Below are positions 43,648-54,199 of a DNA stretch of 64,000 nucleotides, one piece after another. Every line of letters begins with the position of its first letter. Positions within the stretch are counted from its first letter, which is position 1. This DNA is from Shewanella sp. CG12_big_fil_rev_8_21_14_0_65_47_15 (lineage in GTDB: Bacteria > Pseudomonadota > Gammaproteobacteria > Enterobacterales > Shewanellaceae): the NCBI RefSeq assembly GCF_002783505.1, contig NZ_PFGL01000002.1, positions 37,859 through 101,858 of the forward strand, read 5' to 3'. The translations under genes and the position numbers were made by a program. Under the pieces are notes generated by a model. It saw only the letters and a program-made list of their open reading frames with translations. It did not search any database and was not told where the DNA came from.

Positions 43648-44661
43648 ATGTCGTTTCGCATCCTTCATAGTATTGTTGCGTTAGGTGTCGGTTGTTTATT
43701 TTCCCTCCCTTCGTTTTCTGCGGTGTCAGATACGCTTTCATCCCAAATTCAGCCTTTGGCCGCTTCCTCTTTGGTGCTCGATATCGCCCATGCGGGTCAA
43801 CACTTAGTCGCCGTTGGTGAACGTGGCCATGTACTGGTGCTTAATGACCACTGGCAGCAAGTGCCGACACCGACATCGGTGCAATTAACCAAAGTGTTTT
43901 TCCTCAACGAAAAACTCGGTTGGGCAGTGGGTCACGATGCGACCATAGTGCATACCCAGGATGGCGGTCAGACTTGGACACTGCAGATGCAATCCTCTGA
44001 GATTGAAAAGCCTTTCCTCGATGTGCTGTTTTTAAATGAACAGGAGGGAATGGCGATTGGTGCCTATGGCCTGTTTTATCGCACCCTCGACGGTGGTGTG
44101 ACTTGGCATGAAGCGTTCCACCAAGAGCTGCTGGCCGAGGAGGATGTATCCTATTTAGCTGAGCTTAAAGAAAGTGATCAGGCGGCATACGTAACTGAGC
44201 GGGCTTCCCTGTTGCCACACTTTAATCGCCTTGTGGCACTTAAAGATGACCGACTGTTATTGGTGGGTGAATTGGGGCTCGTTGCTGTGTCAGAGGATAA
44301 GGGGCTCAGTTTTGTCCGTACATCCTTTGATTATGATGGTTCAATGTTTAATGCCATTGAAACCCAAGATGCGGTGTATGTGATGGGGCTGCGCGGGCAC
44401 GTGTTTAAGGCCGAACGCAGTTTAGCCCAGTGGACTGAAATTGATATGCCGGTGCAATCTTCAATCAATGGCGCTATGGCCGTTTCAGATACTGCGCTGT
44501 ATTTAGTCGGTAATGCAGGCATAGTCATCCAGTTAAATCAGGATGATAGCAGTAGCATAGTGACCCGTCGCCAAGGGGAAAACTTAGTTTCAATTGCAAA
44601 GGATAATCAAGGGAATGTGTGGTTATCGGGCAGCCAAGGGCTGTTTATTCTTAAGCCATAA
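43648..44661 (+). CDS. YCF48-like / BNR-repeat periplasmic beta-propeller protein
   Basis: Exported protein of 337 residues with a signal peptide (to about residue 25). Repeated blades with the pattern GWAVGHDATIVHTQDGGQTW and GMAIGAYGLFYRTLDGGVTW identify the YCF48/BNR propeller family. The family name comes from photosystem II assembly, which is not relevant here. It lies directly before the MMPL exporter, with AAGGAAG before its ATG, and is likely an accessory or adaptor of that exporter. Confidence 0.85.
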   Translation: MSFRILHSIVALGVGCLFSLPSFSAVSDTLSSQIQPLAASSLVLDIAHAGQHLVAVGERGHVLVLNDHWQQVPTPTSVQLTKVFFLNEKLGWAVGHDATIVHTQDGGQTWTLQMQSSEIEKPFLDVLFLNEQEGMAIGAYGLFYRTLDGGVTWHEAFHQELLAEEDVSYLAELKESDQAAYVTERASLLPHFNRLVALKDDRLLLVGELGLVAVSEDKGLSFVRTSFDYDGSMFNAIETQDAVYVMGLRGHVFKAERSLAQWTEIDMPVQSSINGAMAVSDTALYLVGNAGIVIQLNQDDSSSIVTRRQGENLVSIAKDNQGNVWLSGSQGLFILKP

Positions 44662-44693
44662 AACTTTAAAACAACAATAACAGGGCCGAGAAG

Positions 44694-47009
44694 ATGTTAG
44701 AAAAACTGGTCAACGGATTTGAGTCATTTTTATTCCGCAATCGCGCATGGGTCGTGAGCATTTTTGTGTTACTGACATTTTTTTTGGGCTATCAAGCCAG
44801 TCAGCTTAAAATGGATGCGGCTTTTATTAAGAATATTCCTCTGCACCACAGTTACATGCAGACCTATCTGAAACACCAAAAAGATTTTGGTGGTGCTAAC
44901 AGTATTATGGTGGCGGTTGAGGACACCAGCGGCAATATTTTCAATGCCAATTATTTTGATACCTTAAAAAATGTCCATGATCAGCTGTTTTTCATTCCCG
45001 GCGTAGAACGCTCACAGGTGAAATCCCTTTTTTCGCCCTCGACACGTTTTACTGAGGTGGTTGAAGATGGTTTCGCCGGTGGTCCTGTGATCCCTGCCGA
45101 TTTTTCAACCACTCAAACTGGGCTGGATATCGTTCGGGATAATATTGAGAAGGCGGGGATTGTCGGGCGCTTAATCGCCAATGATTACAGTGCGGCTATG
45201 GTCTCTGCCCAGTTGATGGACTTCGATCCTCAGACGGGTAAACCCTTAGATACTATCGCCTTTGCGGCGCAGCTCGAAAAAGAGCTTAGGGGCAAGTACG
45301 AAACCGACAAGGTTAAAATTCACATCATCGGCTTTGCTAAGATGGCGGGTGATGTGGCCGATGGTGCAAAGGGCGTATTGCTGTTCTTCGTGATCGCCAT
45401 TTTGATCACCGCCGTTATGGTTTACCTGTTCTCTAAATCGATCATTCTGACCGTTTTGCCCCTCGTCTGCAGCTTAATCGCCGTGGTATGGCAACTGGGT
45501 TTATTGACTGTGATTGGTTTTGGTCTCGATCCCATGTCTATTTTGGTCCCTTTCTTAGTGTTCGCCATCGGTGTGAGCCACGGAGTGCAGATCATTAACG
45601 CGGTAAGGCGCCGTGTGCTAGACGGACAAACCACTAAGGCGGCAGCGGCGTCGGCTTTCCGTAGTCTGTTAGTCCCAGGTGGCGTGGCATTACTCTCTGA
45701 TACTGTCGGTTTTATTACCCTGTTATCAATCGATATCGGCATTATTCGTGAGCTAGCGATTTCTGCTTCGCTAGGGGTGGGTGTGATTATTTTCACTAAC
45801 CTTATTCTCTTACCCTTAGTGATTTCCTTTACCGAACTTAAAGCGACACCGCAAGGTGAATCTACATCAGATGAAGTGCGGGCCGAGGCGATTTGGCGTT
45901 TCCTTGCAAAATTTGCGACACCAAAATACGCCTTAGTCGTCATAGTGGCGACTATTGCTTTGTATTTTGCGGGTCTGCAACAGGCCAATCAGATGAAAAT
46001 CGGTGATTTGCAGGGTGGGGCGCCCGCACTCCATCAAGATTCACGCTATAACTTGGATACCTTTTTTATCACGGATCATTTTTCTATCACCACGGATGTG
46101 ATGACTGTGATTGTCGAAGCCACTCCCGAGGCCTGTACTTATCACGATGTACTGACTCAGATTGACGAATTTGAGTGGTTAGTGCGAAATACCCCTGGGG
46201 TTGAGTCGACGGTGAGCCTCGCTTCGGTGGCTAAAAAAGTGAACGCGGGCTTTAACGAAGGCAATCCAAGGTGGGAAGTGCTGCCGCGCACGACCGCGAG
46301 TTTAGTGCAGGCCATTGGTCAAATTCCGACCACCTCAGGTTTGTTAAATGGCGATTGTTCTGTCATGCCTGTATATCTGTTTATGAAGGATCATAAGGCG
46401 GAAACCATTGAAAAGGTCGTGGCTAAGGTGAAAGCCGTTGCCGCGAAAATGGATAACGATAAGTTGCAGTTTAAACTGGCATCGGGTCCAGTCGGAGTGA
46501 TGGCCGCGACCAACGAAGCGGTCGCCGAGGCGCAATTACCTATGATGTTATACGTTTATGGTGCCGTATTTGTACTTTGCTTAATCAGCTTTAAATCCTT
46601 TAAAGCGACAATAGCGGTGATTATCCCGCTGTATGTGGTCTCGACTCTGGCACAAGCCTTGATGACTCAGCTCGATATTGGTTTAGCTGTCAGTACCTTA
46701 CCTGTTATTGCCTTAGGTGTGGGTATAGGTGTGGACTATGGTATTTATATTCTATCGACCATGTCTGCTAAGCTCTCTAATGGCATGCCAGTGCAACAGG
46801 CCTACTATGAGGCGTTGGTCGAGCGGGGCAGTGCGGTGATCTTTACGGGTCTGACTTTAGCTATTGGGGTGAGTACTTGGTTTTTCTCGGCGCTCAAGTT
46901 CCAAATGGACATGGGAATTCTGCTCACCTTTATGTTTGTGGTAAATATGCTCGGCGCCATAATTATCCTGCCTGCATTGGCCGCCGCTTTCTGGCGCCAA
47001 CCTAAGTAG
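44694..47009 (+). CDS. MMPL/RND superfamily exporter
   Basis: Inner-membrane protein of 771 residues with two repeats, each of one helix, a large periplasmic loop and five helices. Helix pairs such as GVLLFFVIAILITAVMVYLF (about 227-246) and the GVGIGVDYGIYIL segment (about 674-687, with the proton-relay-type aspartate) are typical of the HAE2/MMPL group, which moves lipids, hopanoids or polyketide-type lipids. It closes the DUF1302-DUF1329-YCF48 operon with a 32-bp gap and is followed by a terminator. Confidence 0.9.
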   Translation: MLEKLVNGFESFLFRNRAWVVSIFVLLTFFLGYQASQLKMDAAFIKNIPLHHSYMQTYLKHQKDFGGANSIMVAVEDTSGNIFNANYFDTLKNVHDQLFFIPGVERSQVKSLFSPSTRFTEVVEDGFAGGPVIPADFSTTQTGLDIVRDNIEKAGIVGRLIANDYSAAMVSAQLMDFDPQTGKPLDTIAFAAQLEKELRGKYETDKVKIHIIGFAKMAGDVADGAKGVLLFFVIAILITAVMVYLFSKSIILTVLPLVCSLIAVVWQLGLLTVIGFGLDPMSILVPFLVFAIGVSHGVQIINAVRRRVLDGQTTKAAAASAFRSLLVPGGVALLSDTVGFITLLSIDIGIIRELAISASLGVGVIIFTNLILLPLVISFTELKATPQGESTSDEVRAEAIWRFLAKFATPKYALVVIVATIALYFAGLQQANQMKIGDLQGGAPALHQDSRYNLDTFFITDHFSITTDVMTVIVEATPEACTYHDVLTQIDEFEWLVRNTPGVESTVSLASVAKKVNAGFNEGNPRWEVLPRTTASLVQAIGQIPTTSGLLNGDCSVMPVYLFMKDHKAETIEKVVAKVKAVAAKMDNDKLQFKLASGPVGVMAATNEAVAEAQLPMMLYVYGAVFVLCLISFKSFKATIAVIIPLYVVSTLAQALMTQLDIGLAVSTLPVIALGVGIGVDYGIYILSTMSAKLSNGMPVQQAYYEALVERGSAVIFTGLTLAIGVSTWFFSALKFQMDMGILLTFMFVVNMLGAIIILPALAAAFWRQPK

Positions 47010-47018
47010 GGTCTACAG

Positions 47019-47047
47019 ATGGGGAGCTTAGCTCCCCATTTATTTTT
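47019..47047 (+). terminator. Rho-independent terminator of the DUF1302-MMPL operon
   Basis: ATGGGGAGC / GCTCCCCAT stem with a TTA loop, followed by TTATTTTT, 10 bp after the MMPL stop. Confidence 0.83.
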
Positions 47048-47177
47048 GAATACTTAGTCTGCTTTATCGATTGTTTGGTCATTTGTCATTCATTGTTTAC
47101 GCCAATACTGGATTTCAAGAGGATGTACCACTAAAATTTTCCTCGAAATACAGAGGATTTAGTAATAAACTTCGCGC

Positions 47178-47193
47178 GATGATCCAGATCACA
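47178..47193 (+). promoter_or_regulatory. Candidate CRP site upstream of gdhB
   Basis: GATGATCCAGATCACA agrees with the CRP consensus TGTGATCTAGATCACA at 13 of 16 positions, with an intact right half. It lies 81 bp before the gdhB ATG, in the only gap upstream of that gene. A CRP link would fit control of amino-acid catabolism, but this is a sequence match only. Confidence 0.5.
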
Positions 47194-47273
47194 CTAATAT
47201 TCTGCGATCGTTAAGCCGAAGCATCCAAATAATGAAAAAAAGCGCTGCCATAGACGCTTAAGGAAACAGCAAC

Positions 47274-50200
47274 ATGGCCTTGAAAGATGCAATGCCTTCA
47301 GTACTACTTGAAAATGTAGTCAGTTTAATTCACGCTAAAGTCCCTAATTCACAAGCCAAGCAAGTTGAACAGTTCGCTACCTGCCTCTACGCCCACATGT
47401 CGAAAGACGATCTCAATGCGCGTAACGACAGCGATTTGTACGGTGCCGTTCTCAGTTTATGGAACGCCTTAAATAAGACCCCCAAGGGTCAAACTCACCT
47501 AAGAGTATTCAACCCAAGCCAGTCAAAACACGGTTGGCAATCTACCCATTCGATCATTGAAGTCATCCAACCTGACATGCCATTCTTGGTAGATTCAGTT
47601 GGTATGGCACTGAATCGTATGGGTATTACCGCTCATATGATGTTGCATACTCCGCTGGCGATCGAACGTTCAGTAGAAGAGGTCACTAAGGTGACTTATC
47701 TGAATCAAAACCCAGACAGTACTGAGCAAGTTGCGGTCTTCTTAATTGAAATCGACCGTCAAAGCAGCACTGTCGATATCAAGGCTCTGGAGCGCGAAAT
47801 TCAATCCGTGCTTGCCGATGTTGCCGCGTCGGTTAACGACTGGGAAGCCATGTCCGCTAAACTGGGCGAAACCATTAAAGATTTGCCAAAGCGTCCATTC
47901 CCCGGTGAGAAGCAAGAGTTAGAAGAAGCGATTAACTTCTTGACTTACTTGAATAATCATCATTTTACCCTACTGGGATATCGCCAATACGATTTGAAAC
48001 GTGTTGAAGGCGATGTCGAGTTAGTGCCTAATCTTGCCTCGAGTTTAGGTTTAATGAACAAGCACCATAAAACTCAGCCAGAGCAAGGGTTGTTGTTGTC
48101 TAGCTTCTCCGATAGCGCCCGTAAGGAAGCCTTAGACCACAGCTTACTTATTCTGACCAAGAGCAGTGCTAAGAGCCGCGTCCACCGCCCAGCTTATGTC
48201 GATTATATCGGCATCAAGCGCTTCGATAAGAAAGGCAATGTGGTTGGCGAAGATAGATTTATCGGTTTGTATGCGTCAAACGTGTATAACCGTAGCCCAC
48301 GGGAAATCCCACTGCTAAATGAAAAAGTGCAGCGGGTACTCGATCGTTCAGGCTTAACGCCACGTTCACACGACTATAAAGCCCTGCTGAATATTCTTGA
48401 GAATTTACCCCGTGACGAGCTAATTCAAGCCAATGTGGATGATTTAGCACATACAGCCCACGGCGTGTTAGAAATGCAAGACAGGGACAAGCTAAAACTC
48501 TTTGTGCGCAAAGATGGTTTTGGCCGTTTCTTATCCTGTTTAGTCTATGTATCTAAAGATCGTTACAACACTAAACTTCGCCAAGATACCCAACGTATTC
48601 TGGCTCAGCATTTTAACAGCAAAGAAGATGTAGAGTTTACGACTTATTTCTCCGAGTCGACGCTAGCCCGCACTCACTACATAGTCAAAGTTGATAACAA
48701 TAATATGGATGTAGATGTGGCTGCCATAGAAAATAACTTAATTGAAGCGGCACGTTCATGGGAAGATAAGTTAAGCTCCGCACTTAATAGCGCCTTAGGC
48801 GAAGAAGCGGGTACTCATCTGACAAAGCGTTATTTCAATGCGTTTGAGCAAAGCTATAAAGAAGATGTATTGCCAAGCTCTGCCGTTGTTGACATGCAAC
48901 AGCTCGAGGCACTGGATGATGACCACAAGCTCGGCATGTTGTTCTATCAACCACAGGAAGCGGCGCTGAACGACAACAAAGTACGCTTAAAGCTATTCCA
49001 TAAAGATGAGCCTATTCATCTTTCTGATGTGTTGCCAATGCTGGAAAACTTTGGTCTGCGCGTGATCAACGAGCGTCCCTATGAAGTCACCACCTCAGAC
49101 GGTTCGACCTTCTGGATCTTAGACTTCTTAATGACGGTTAAAGTTGTCAACACAGACAATATCGCCGACAGCCAAGACAGATTCCAAACTGCACTATCAC
49201 AGGTATGGCAAAAGAAATTAGAAGATGACGGCTTTAACCGCATTATTCTGGCATCTGGCTTAACCGGCCGTGAAGTTTCGGTATTGCGTGCTTACGCTAA
49301 GTACATGCGTCAAATCGATGCGACCTTCAGCCAAGCTTATATTGAAGAAACCTTTGGCCGTTACCCACAAATCGCCGATTTGTTGGTGAAGATGTTTATC
49401 CGTAAGTTCAATCCAAAGCTCAAGACCCGTACTCTGGGCAAGTTTATGGAGCAGATCAATTTACGTTTAGATGAAGTCTCTAGCCTAGATGATGACCGTA
49501 TTATTCGCCGTTATTTAGACCTGATTAACGCCACGCTGCGTACTAACTTCTATCAGCTTGATGCCAAAGGCGAATCTAAGAGTTATATCTCGTTTAAATT
49601 CATGCCTTCGTTGATCCCTGAAATGCCACGCCCACTGCCGAAATTCGAAATATTCGTTTATTCGCCACGGGTTGAAGGTGTGCATTTACGTTACGGTAAA
49701 GTGGCCCGTGGTGGTCTGCGTTGGTCAGATCGTCGTGAAGACTTCCGTACCGAAGTATTAGGTCTGGTAAAAGCCCAGCAAGTGAAAAACACTGTAATCG
49801 TGCCTGTGGGTGCTAAAGGTGGTTTCGTTTGTAAACAATTGCCAACCGAAGGCGGCCGTGAAGCCTTCTTCACCGAAGGTCAAGAATGCTACCGTATCTT
49901 TATCCGCGCCTTGCTCGATATCACCGATAACATTGTTAACGGCGAAATCGTCCATCCAGTGGATGTGGTGCGTCACGATGAAGATGACCCCTATTTAGTG
50001 GTCGCAGCCGACAAAGGCACTGCGACTTTCTCCGATATCGCGAACTCGATTTCTCTCGAATACCATTTCTGGCTCGGTGATGCATTCGCATCGGGTGGCA
50101 GTAACGGTTATGACCATAAGAAAATGGGGATCACGGCCAAAGGCGGCTGGGAATCTGTTAAGCGTCATTTCCGCGAAGTCGGTATTGATTGCCAAACCAC

Positions 50201-52118
50201 AGACTTTAGCTGTTTAGGTATAGGTGACATGGCGGGTGACGTATTCGGTAACGGTATGTTGTTGTCTAAGCACACTAAACTGGTTGCAGCCTTTAACCAT
50301 ATGCATATCTTTATCGATCCAAATCCGGATACGACATTAAGTTATGATGAACGGGCGCGTTTATTCGCTCTGCCACGTTCAAGCTGGGAAGATTACAACA
50401 GCAAGTTGATTTCTAAGGGCGGTGGAATTTTCCTCCGTTCATCTAAATCAATCCCACTGTCGGCAGAAATGAAGCAAATGTTGGCCACAGAGAAAACCTC
50501 TATGACCCCAACTGAGCTGATGAAAGAGCTGCTGAAAATGCCAGTGGATCTGATCTGGAATGGCGGTATCGGTACCTATGTGAAATCCTCACGCGAAACC
50601 CACGCTGAAGTTGGCGATCGTGCCAACGATGCCCTGCGGGTTAACGGTGGTGAACTGCGCGCTAAGATAGTCGGCGAGGGCGGTAACTTAGGTTGTACTC
50701 AGTTAGGTCGTATCGAATATGCGGCTAACGGCGGCCGTATCAACACTGACTTCGTGGATAACGTCGGCGGTGTGGACTGTTCAGACAATGAAGTGAACAT
50801 CAAGATTTTGCTGAACGCTATGGTAACCGAAGGTGAGCTGACGCTTAAGCAGCGTAACCGTTTACTGGAAGAAATGACTGAAGAAGTCGGCCAGATCGTA
50901 CTGCAAGACTGTAAAGATCAAACGCGTACTATCTCTGTCACCCAAGTGCGCGGTGCGGAGCAGTTAAAAGAACAGATCCGCTTTATCCAGTATCTGGAAA
51001 AAGAAGGCAAGTTAGACAGAGCCTTAGAGTTCTTACCCTCTGACGATGAGCTGGCCGAGCGTTTAGCCAGTGGTCGTGCGTTAACACGTCCTGAGCTATC
51101 AGTTCTGGTTGCCTATGCGAAAATGGTGCTGAAAGAGCAGTTAGTGACCCCAGAAATCACTGAAGATGCACTGTTAAGCCAACTGCTTATCGCGTATTTC
51201 CCGAAAAAACTTCAGGAAAAATACAGCGACAGAATGGCGACTCACCCACTGCGCGGCGAAATCATTGCGACCTCACTCGCCAATGAACTCGTTAACGACA
51301 TGGGGCTTAACTTCGTTCAACGTATGCAAGATGAGACAGGTGCCTCAGTTGCCGATGCGGCGATTTGTTACACTATGGCTCGCGAAGTATTTGGTTTAGC
51401 TGAATTAACTAAATCGATCACTGACTTAAACGGTATCGTACCTGCTGTGGTTCAAGGTGAGATGTTGCACCAGTTACGTCGCAATATGCGCCGTGCGTGT
51501 CGCTGGTTCCTGCGTCACCGTAACCGTACTTGGAGCATTGAGCAGACGGTTGCCTTCTTCAAACCCGTATTTGAACAGATCAAAGCGAATGTTCATTTAT
51601 ACCTAGTAGAAGATGAAGCTAAAGGTATTCAATCTGAGGTCAATGCCTTGATCAGAGAGAATGTCCCGCAGGCTGTGGCGACCGTTGTGGCTAATATGAG
51701 TACCTTGTTCTCAGCCTTAGACATAGCACAAATTGCCCAAGCAGAAGATAAGACTGTGGCATTAGTTGCCGAGACTTACTTCAAACTCGGCGCCCGCGTT
51801 GAGCTGCACTGGTTCTTAGAACAGATCAGTGCCCAACCTGTGGCGAACCATTGGCAAGCGCTGGCTCGCGCCGCCTTTAGGGAAGAGTTGGATTGGCAAC
51901 AACGTGCATTAAGTTCAGTGGTACTAAGAACCTGCAGTGAAACCTGTGATGCCGAAAGCGTGATTTCCCAGTGGATTGATACCAATCAAGCCCTGCTGGA
52001 AAGATGGTTCCATATGCTCGCTGACTTCAAAACGTCGCAAAGCCATGAGTTTGCTAAGTTCTCTGTCGCCCTACGTGAACTGAACCTTCTGATCCTTCAT
52101 TGCGAAGGCCAAAAGTAA
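47274..52118 (+). CDS. gdhB: NAD-specific glutamate dehydrogenase, large (about 180 kDa) class
   Basis: Oxidatively deaminates glutamate to 2-oxoglutarate with NAD. The 1614 residues fit the L-180 class known from Pseudomonas and Streptomyces. A long N-terminal region with ACT-like regulatory segments (about 1-700) precedes the catalytic core: [20 protein letters not shown] near 805, [11 protein letters not shown] near 842 and [15 protein letters not shown] near 905. A helical C-terminal region follows. AAGGAAAC precedes the ATG. The gene is monocistronic with a terminator just before pyrD. Confidence 0.96.
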   Translation: MALKDAMPSVLLENVVSLIHAKVPNSQAKQVEQFATCLYAHMSKDDLNARNDSDLYGAVLSLWNALNKTPKGQTHLRVFNPSQSKHGWQSTHSIIEVIQPDMPFLVDSVGMALNRMGITAHMMLHTPLAIERSVEEVTKVTYLNQNPDSTEQVAVFLIEIDRQSSTVDIKALEREIQSVLADVAASVNDWEAMSAKLGETIKDLPKRPFPGEKQELEEAINFLTYLNNHHFTLLGYRQYDLKRVEGDVELVPNLASSLGLMNKHHKTQPEQGLLLSSFSDSARKEALDHSLLILTKSSAKSRVHRPAYVDYIGIKRFDKKGNVVGEDRFIGLYASNVYNRSPREIPLLNEKVQRVLDRSGLTPRSHDYKALLNILENLPRDELIQANVDDLAHTAHGVLEMQDRDKLKLFVRKDGFGRFLSCLVYVSKDRYNTKLRQDTQRILAQHFNSKEDVEFTTYFSESTLARTHYIVKVDNNNMDVDVAAIENNLIEAARSWEDKLSSALNSALGEEAGTHLTKRYFNAFEQSYKEDVLPSSAVVDMQQLEALDDDHKLGMLFYQPQEAALNDNKVRLKLFHKDEPIHLSDVLPMLENFGLRVINERPYEVTTSDGSTFWILDFLMTVKVVNTDNIADSQDRFQTALSQVWQKKLEDDGFNRIILASGLTGREVSVLRAYAKYMRQIDATFSQAYIEETFGRYPQIADLLVKMFIRKFNPKLKTRTLGKFMEQINLRLDEVSSLDDDRIIRRYLDLINATLRTNFYQLDAKGESKSYISFKFMPSLIPEMPRPLPKFEIFVYSPRVEGVHLRYGKVARGGLRWSDRREDFRTEVLGLVKAQQVKNTVIVPVGAKGGFVCKQLPTEGGREAFFTEGQECYRIFIRALLDITDNIVNGEIVHPVDVVRHDEDDPYLVVAADKGTATFSDIANSISLEYHFWLGDAFASGGSNGYDHKKMGITAKGGWESVKRHFREVGIDCQTTDFSCLGIGDMAGDVFGNGMLLSKHTKLVAAFNHMHIFIDPNPDTTLSYDERARLFALPRSSWEDYNSKLISKGGGIFLRSSKSIPLSAEMKQMLATEKTSMTPTELMKELLKMPVDLIWNGGIGTYVKSSRETHAEVGDRANDALRVNGGELRAKIVGEGGNLGCTQLGRIEYAANGGRINTDFVDNVGGVDCSDNEVNIKILLNAMVTEGELTLKQRNRLLEEMTEEVGQIVLQDCKDQTRTISVTQVRGAEQLKEQIRFIQYLEKEGKLDRALEFLPSDDELAERLASGRALTRPELSVLVAYAKMVLKEQLVTPEITEDALLSQLLIAYFPKKLQEKYSDRMATHPLRGEIIATSLANELVNDMGLNFVQRMQDETGASVADAAICYTMAREVFGLAELTKSITDLNGIVPAVVQGEMLHQLRRNMRRACRWFLRHRNRTWSIEQTVAFFKPVFEQIKANVHLYLVEDEAKGIQSEVNALIRENVPQAVATVVANMSTLFSALDIAQIAQAEDKTVALVAETYFKLGARVELHWFLEQISAQPVANHWQALARAAFREELDWQQRALSSVVLRTCSETCDAESVISQWIDTNQALLERWFHMLADFKTSQSHEFAKFSVALRELNLLILHCEGQK

Positions 52119-52136
52119 ACTTTTATAACAATCAGA

Positions 52137-52164
52137 AGCCCTGGCGATCGCCGGGGCTTTTTTT
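52137..52164 (+). terminator. Rho-independent terminator of gdhB
   Basis: AGCCC..GGCGATCGCC..GGGCT stem followed by TTTTTTT, 18 bp after the gdhB stop and ending 16 bp before the pyrD ATG. Confidence 0.88.
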
Positions 52165-52180
52165 AGGTCGAGGAAAGTAC

Positions 52181-53200
52181 ATGTTTTATAAAATCGCACA
52201 GAAAGTCATGTTTCAGATGGATCCTGAGCGAGCTCATCATCTTGCTATCGGTAGCTTAAAAATGACTGCCAATAGTCCATTAACCTGCCTGTATGGACAA
52301 ACGATTGTACCGGCTCCCGTGAGCTTTATGGGACTGACTTTTCCTAACCCAGTGGGACTCGCTGCGGGTATGGACAAGGATGGTGAATCGATTGATGCCT
52401 TTCATGCGATGGGATTTGGTCATGTTGAGGTGGGGACTGTCACCCCAAGACCACAACCCGGTAATGATTTGCCCCGGCTATTTAGATTAAAGCCCGCAAA
52501 AGCGATCATTAATCGCATGGGGTTTAATAATAAAGGTGTCGATAACTTAGTCAAAAACTTGCTCGCCAAGAAGACTAATATTATGGTCGGCGTGAATATC
52601 GGTAAAAATAAAGACACGCCAGTAGAGCAGGGGAAGGACGATTATTTGATCTGCATGGATAAAGTGTATCCCTATGCGGCTTATATTGCGGTGAATATTT
52701 CATCACCCAATACCCCAGGATTACGATCGCTGCAATATGGCGATCTATTAGATGAATTATTGAGCGCAATTAAAACTAAGCAACTTGAACTGGCCGAAAA
52801 GCATAAAAAATACGTGCCCATCGCGCTTAAAATTGCACCTGATTTAACTAGTGAAGAAATTGAGAATATCGCGCAGGCTTTGATTAAAAACAAATTTGAT
52901 GGCGCAATTGCGACTAATACTACCCTAACGCGTGATGGTGTTAGCGGTCTTGCCAACGCCAATGAAAGCGGTGGCTTAAGCGGCAAACCTTTGACAGAGC
53001 TATCTACCAAAGTGATCAAGCAGTTAGCTGCATGCTTAAAGGGACAGATCCCGATCATCGGTGTAGGCGGCATCAATAGTGCCGAAGATGCCTTGGCCAA
53101 ATTTGATGCGGGTGCCACTATGGTTCAGATTTACTCGGGTTTTATTTATCAAGGTCCAAAGTTAATTAAAGAAATTGTAGAAGCCTACCGATTAAAATAA
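52181..53200 (+). CDS. pyrD: Dihydroorotate dehydrogenase (quinone), class 2
   Basis: FMN enzyme on the inner membrane that oxidises dihydroorotate with quinone in pyrimidine synthesis. From ATG 52181 it has 339 residues, the class 2 length, with the amphipathic N-terminal quinone-binding helices ([17 protein letters not shown]). [13 protein letters not shown], the catalytic serine in [14 protein letters not shown] and [12 protein letters not shown] are diagnostic. GAGGAAAG precedes the ATG; the longer reading frame upstream overlaps gdhB and its terminator and is rejected. zapC follows, as in many gammaproteobacteria. Confidence 0.97.
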   Translation: MFYKIAQKVMFQMDPERAHHLAIGSLKMTANSPLTCLYGQTIVPAPVSFMGLTFPNPVGLAAGMDKDGESIDAFHAMGFGHVEVGTVTPRPQPGNDLPRLFRLKPAKAIINRMGFNNKGVDNLVKNLLAKKTNIMVGVNIGKNKDTPVEQGKDDYLICMDKVYPYAAYIAVNISSPNTPGLRSLQYGDLLDELLSAIKTKQLELAEKHKKYVPIALKIAPDLTSEEIENIAQALIKNKFDGAIATNTTLTRDGVSGLANANESGGLSGKPLTELSTKVIKQLAACLKGQIPIIGVGGINSAEDALAKFDAGATMVQIYSGFIYQGPKLIKEIVEAYRLK

Positions 53201-53201
53201 T

Positions 53202-53298
53202 GATCTTAAGATCAAGATAGGGATCTAAAATAAGATCTTTTCAACTAACTGCGATCTAAAACGATCCTTAGATCGCAGTTAAGATCAAATAGCAGATC
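53202..53298. promoter_or_regulatory. Cluster of nine GATC (Dam) sites with a 14-bp perfect hairpin, pyrD-zapC intergenic
   Basis: GATC occurs at 53202, 53210, 53222, 53234, 53253, 53263, 53271, 53283 and 53295. In the middle TAACTGCGATCTAA (53246-53259) pairs perfectly with TTAGATCGCAGTTA (53268-53281) around an AACGATCC loop. No T-tract follows, so a normal terminator is unlikely. Possible roles are Dam/SeqA-type regulation or RNA structure; both are inference. Confidence 0.8.
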
Positions 53299-53400
53299 TA
53301 CTAAGCTATTGTTAATTAGTTTGTATTTTATTATTTTTGTTTTGATATTGGATAAAATATCTACTATTATGTCCCAGTGTTCAAATATTGGGTCACCGTT

Positions 53401-53934
53401 ATGTTATTAATGCCGCAAAAAGATTGGCAATGGAAATATAACGATTCGTATGGTGTGTTAGGCGTATCGTTAGGTTCCGAGATAGAATTTCTGACGTCTT
53501 ATAAAGCAAAATTACTCATTCCTGATGCCTTATCAAGCATGGAATTTAATATTGCGCACGCCAAATTCTATATGAACTTACTCGATAGATTGCCTAAAAC
53601 CCTGTCTTTGTCCGATGCAGCTATTGTGCAAATTGCCCTCAATGCCACCGCTGCCCATTTTATGCTGACACCACAGATGCCAAAATCATGGTTTTTTGAT
53701 ACCAGTGATGTCTGTGTTTATAGCGATGTGGGTAAAGTCTTTGAGCTTAAATGCCAAAAGCAAAGGGCACTCGTGCTTGTGGTTGAAAATACCCTGCAAT
53801 CCGCGCTAGTGATGCTATTGTCACCCGAATGTGTCTTGTCGGGCGCTAAAACTATGGTGCAGTTTGAAACCATTAAAGTGATGCATAATCGCTTACACCC
53901 ATTACGTGTACAGCGTCATGTGGTTGCGGCATAG
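53401..53934 (+). CDS. zapC: Cell division protein ZapC
   Basis: Cytosolic Z-ring-associated protein that promotes FtsZ filament bundling. From ATG 53401 it has 177 residues, like E. coli ZapC (180). Conserved segments are KDWQWKYND at the start, ALNATAAHFMLTPQMPKSWFF in the middle and IKVMHNRLHPL near the end. A GTG at 53377 would add eight residues. Its position right after pyrD matches E. coli. No clear terminator follows; the accessory island begins beyond. Confidence 0.93.
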   Translation: MLLMPQKDWQWKYNDSYGVLGVSLGSEIEFLTSYKAKLLIPDALSSMEFNIAHAKFYMNLLDRLPKTLSLSDAAIVQIALNATAAHFMLTPQMPKSWFFDTSDVCVYSDVGKVFELKCQKQRALVLVVENTLQSALVMLLSPECVLSGAKTMVQFETIKVMHNRLHPLRVQRHVVAA

Positions 53935-54199
53935 AGTAGTTGCATATAAATAGTTATTGTTGGTTTTTAATATCTACCATTAGGCATCAATTACTATTGT
54001 TTTTGATATACACCAGTAGCTGATTATTTGCTCAAATCCCTATGGCGCAGATGTGCTATCGATAGTATTTTTCTATATCCATATTAATTTTCAACTCCTT
54101 GCTATGAAATGCCACTGAATGTTAACTCGTGAGCCTTGCTACTCTTAATTCGGATTTTCTTTTTGTATAAAGCACTCTTTATCATCCCAAGTAGGTTTG
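53935..54199. other. Non-coding AT-rich stretch after zapC
   Basis: No gene, clear hairpin or promoter is visible in this 265-bp stretch. It separates zapC from the structured element that begins at about 54200. Confidence 0.5.

Noticed and set aside
45422..45988. Minus-strand open frame of 188 codons opposite the MMPL gene
   Set aside because: Antisense shadow of a membrane-protein gene; the composition (Thr, Arg, Lys rich) mirrors the sense strand and it has no context.
52681..53118. Minus-strand open frame of 145 codons opposite pyrD
   Set aside because: Antisense shadow; pyrD is certain on the plus strand.
53246..53281. Hairpin after pyrD as a rho-independent terminator
   Set aside because: The stem is perfect but neither strand has a T-tract after it, so it is listed as part of the GATC cluster instead.
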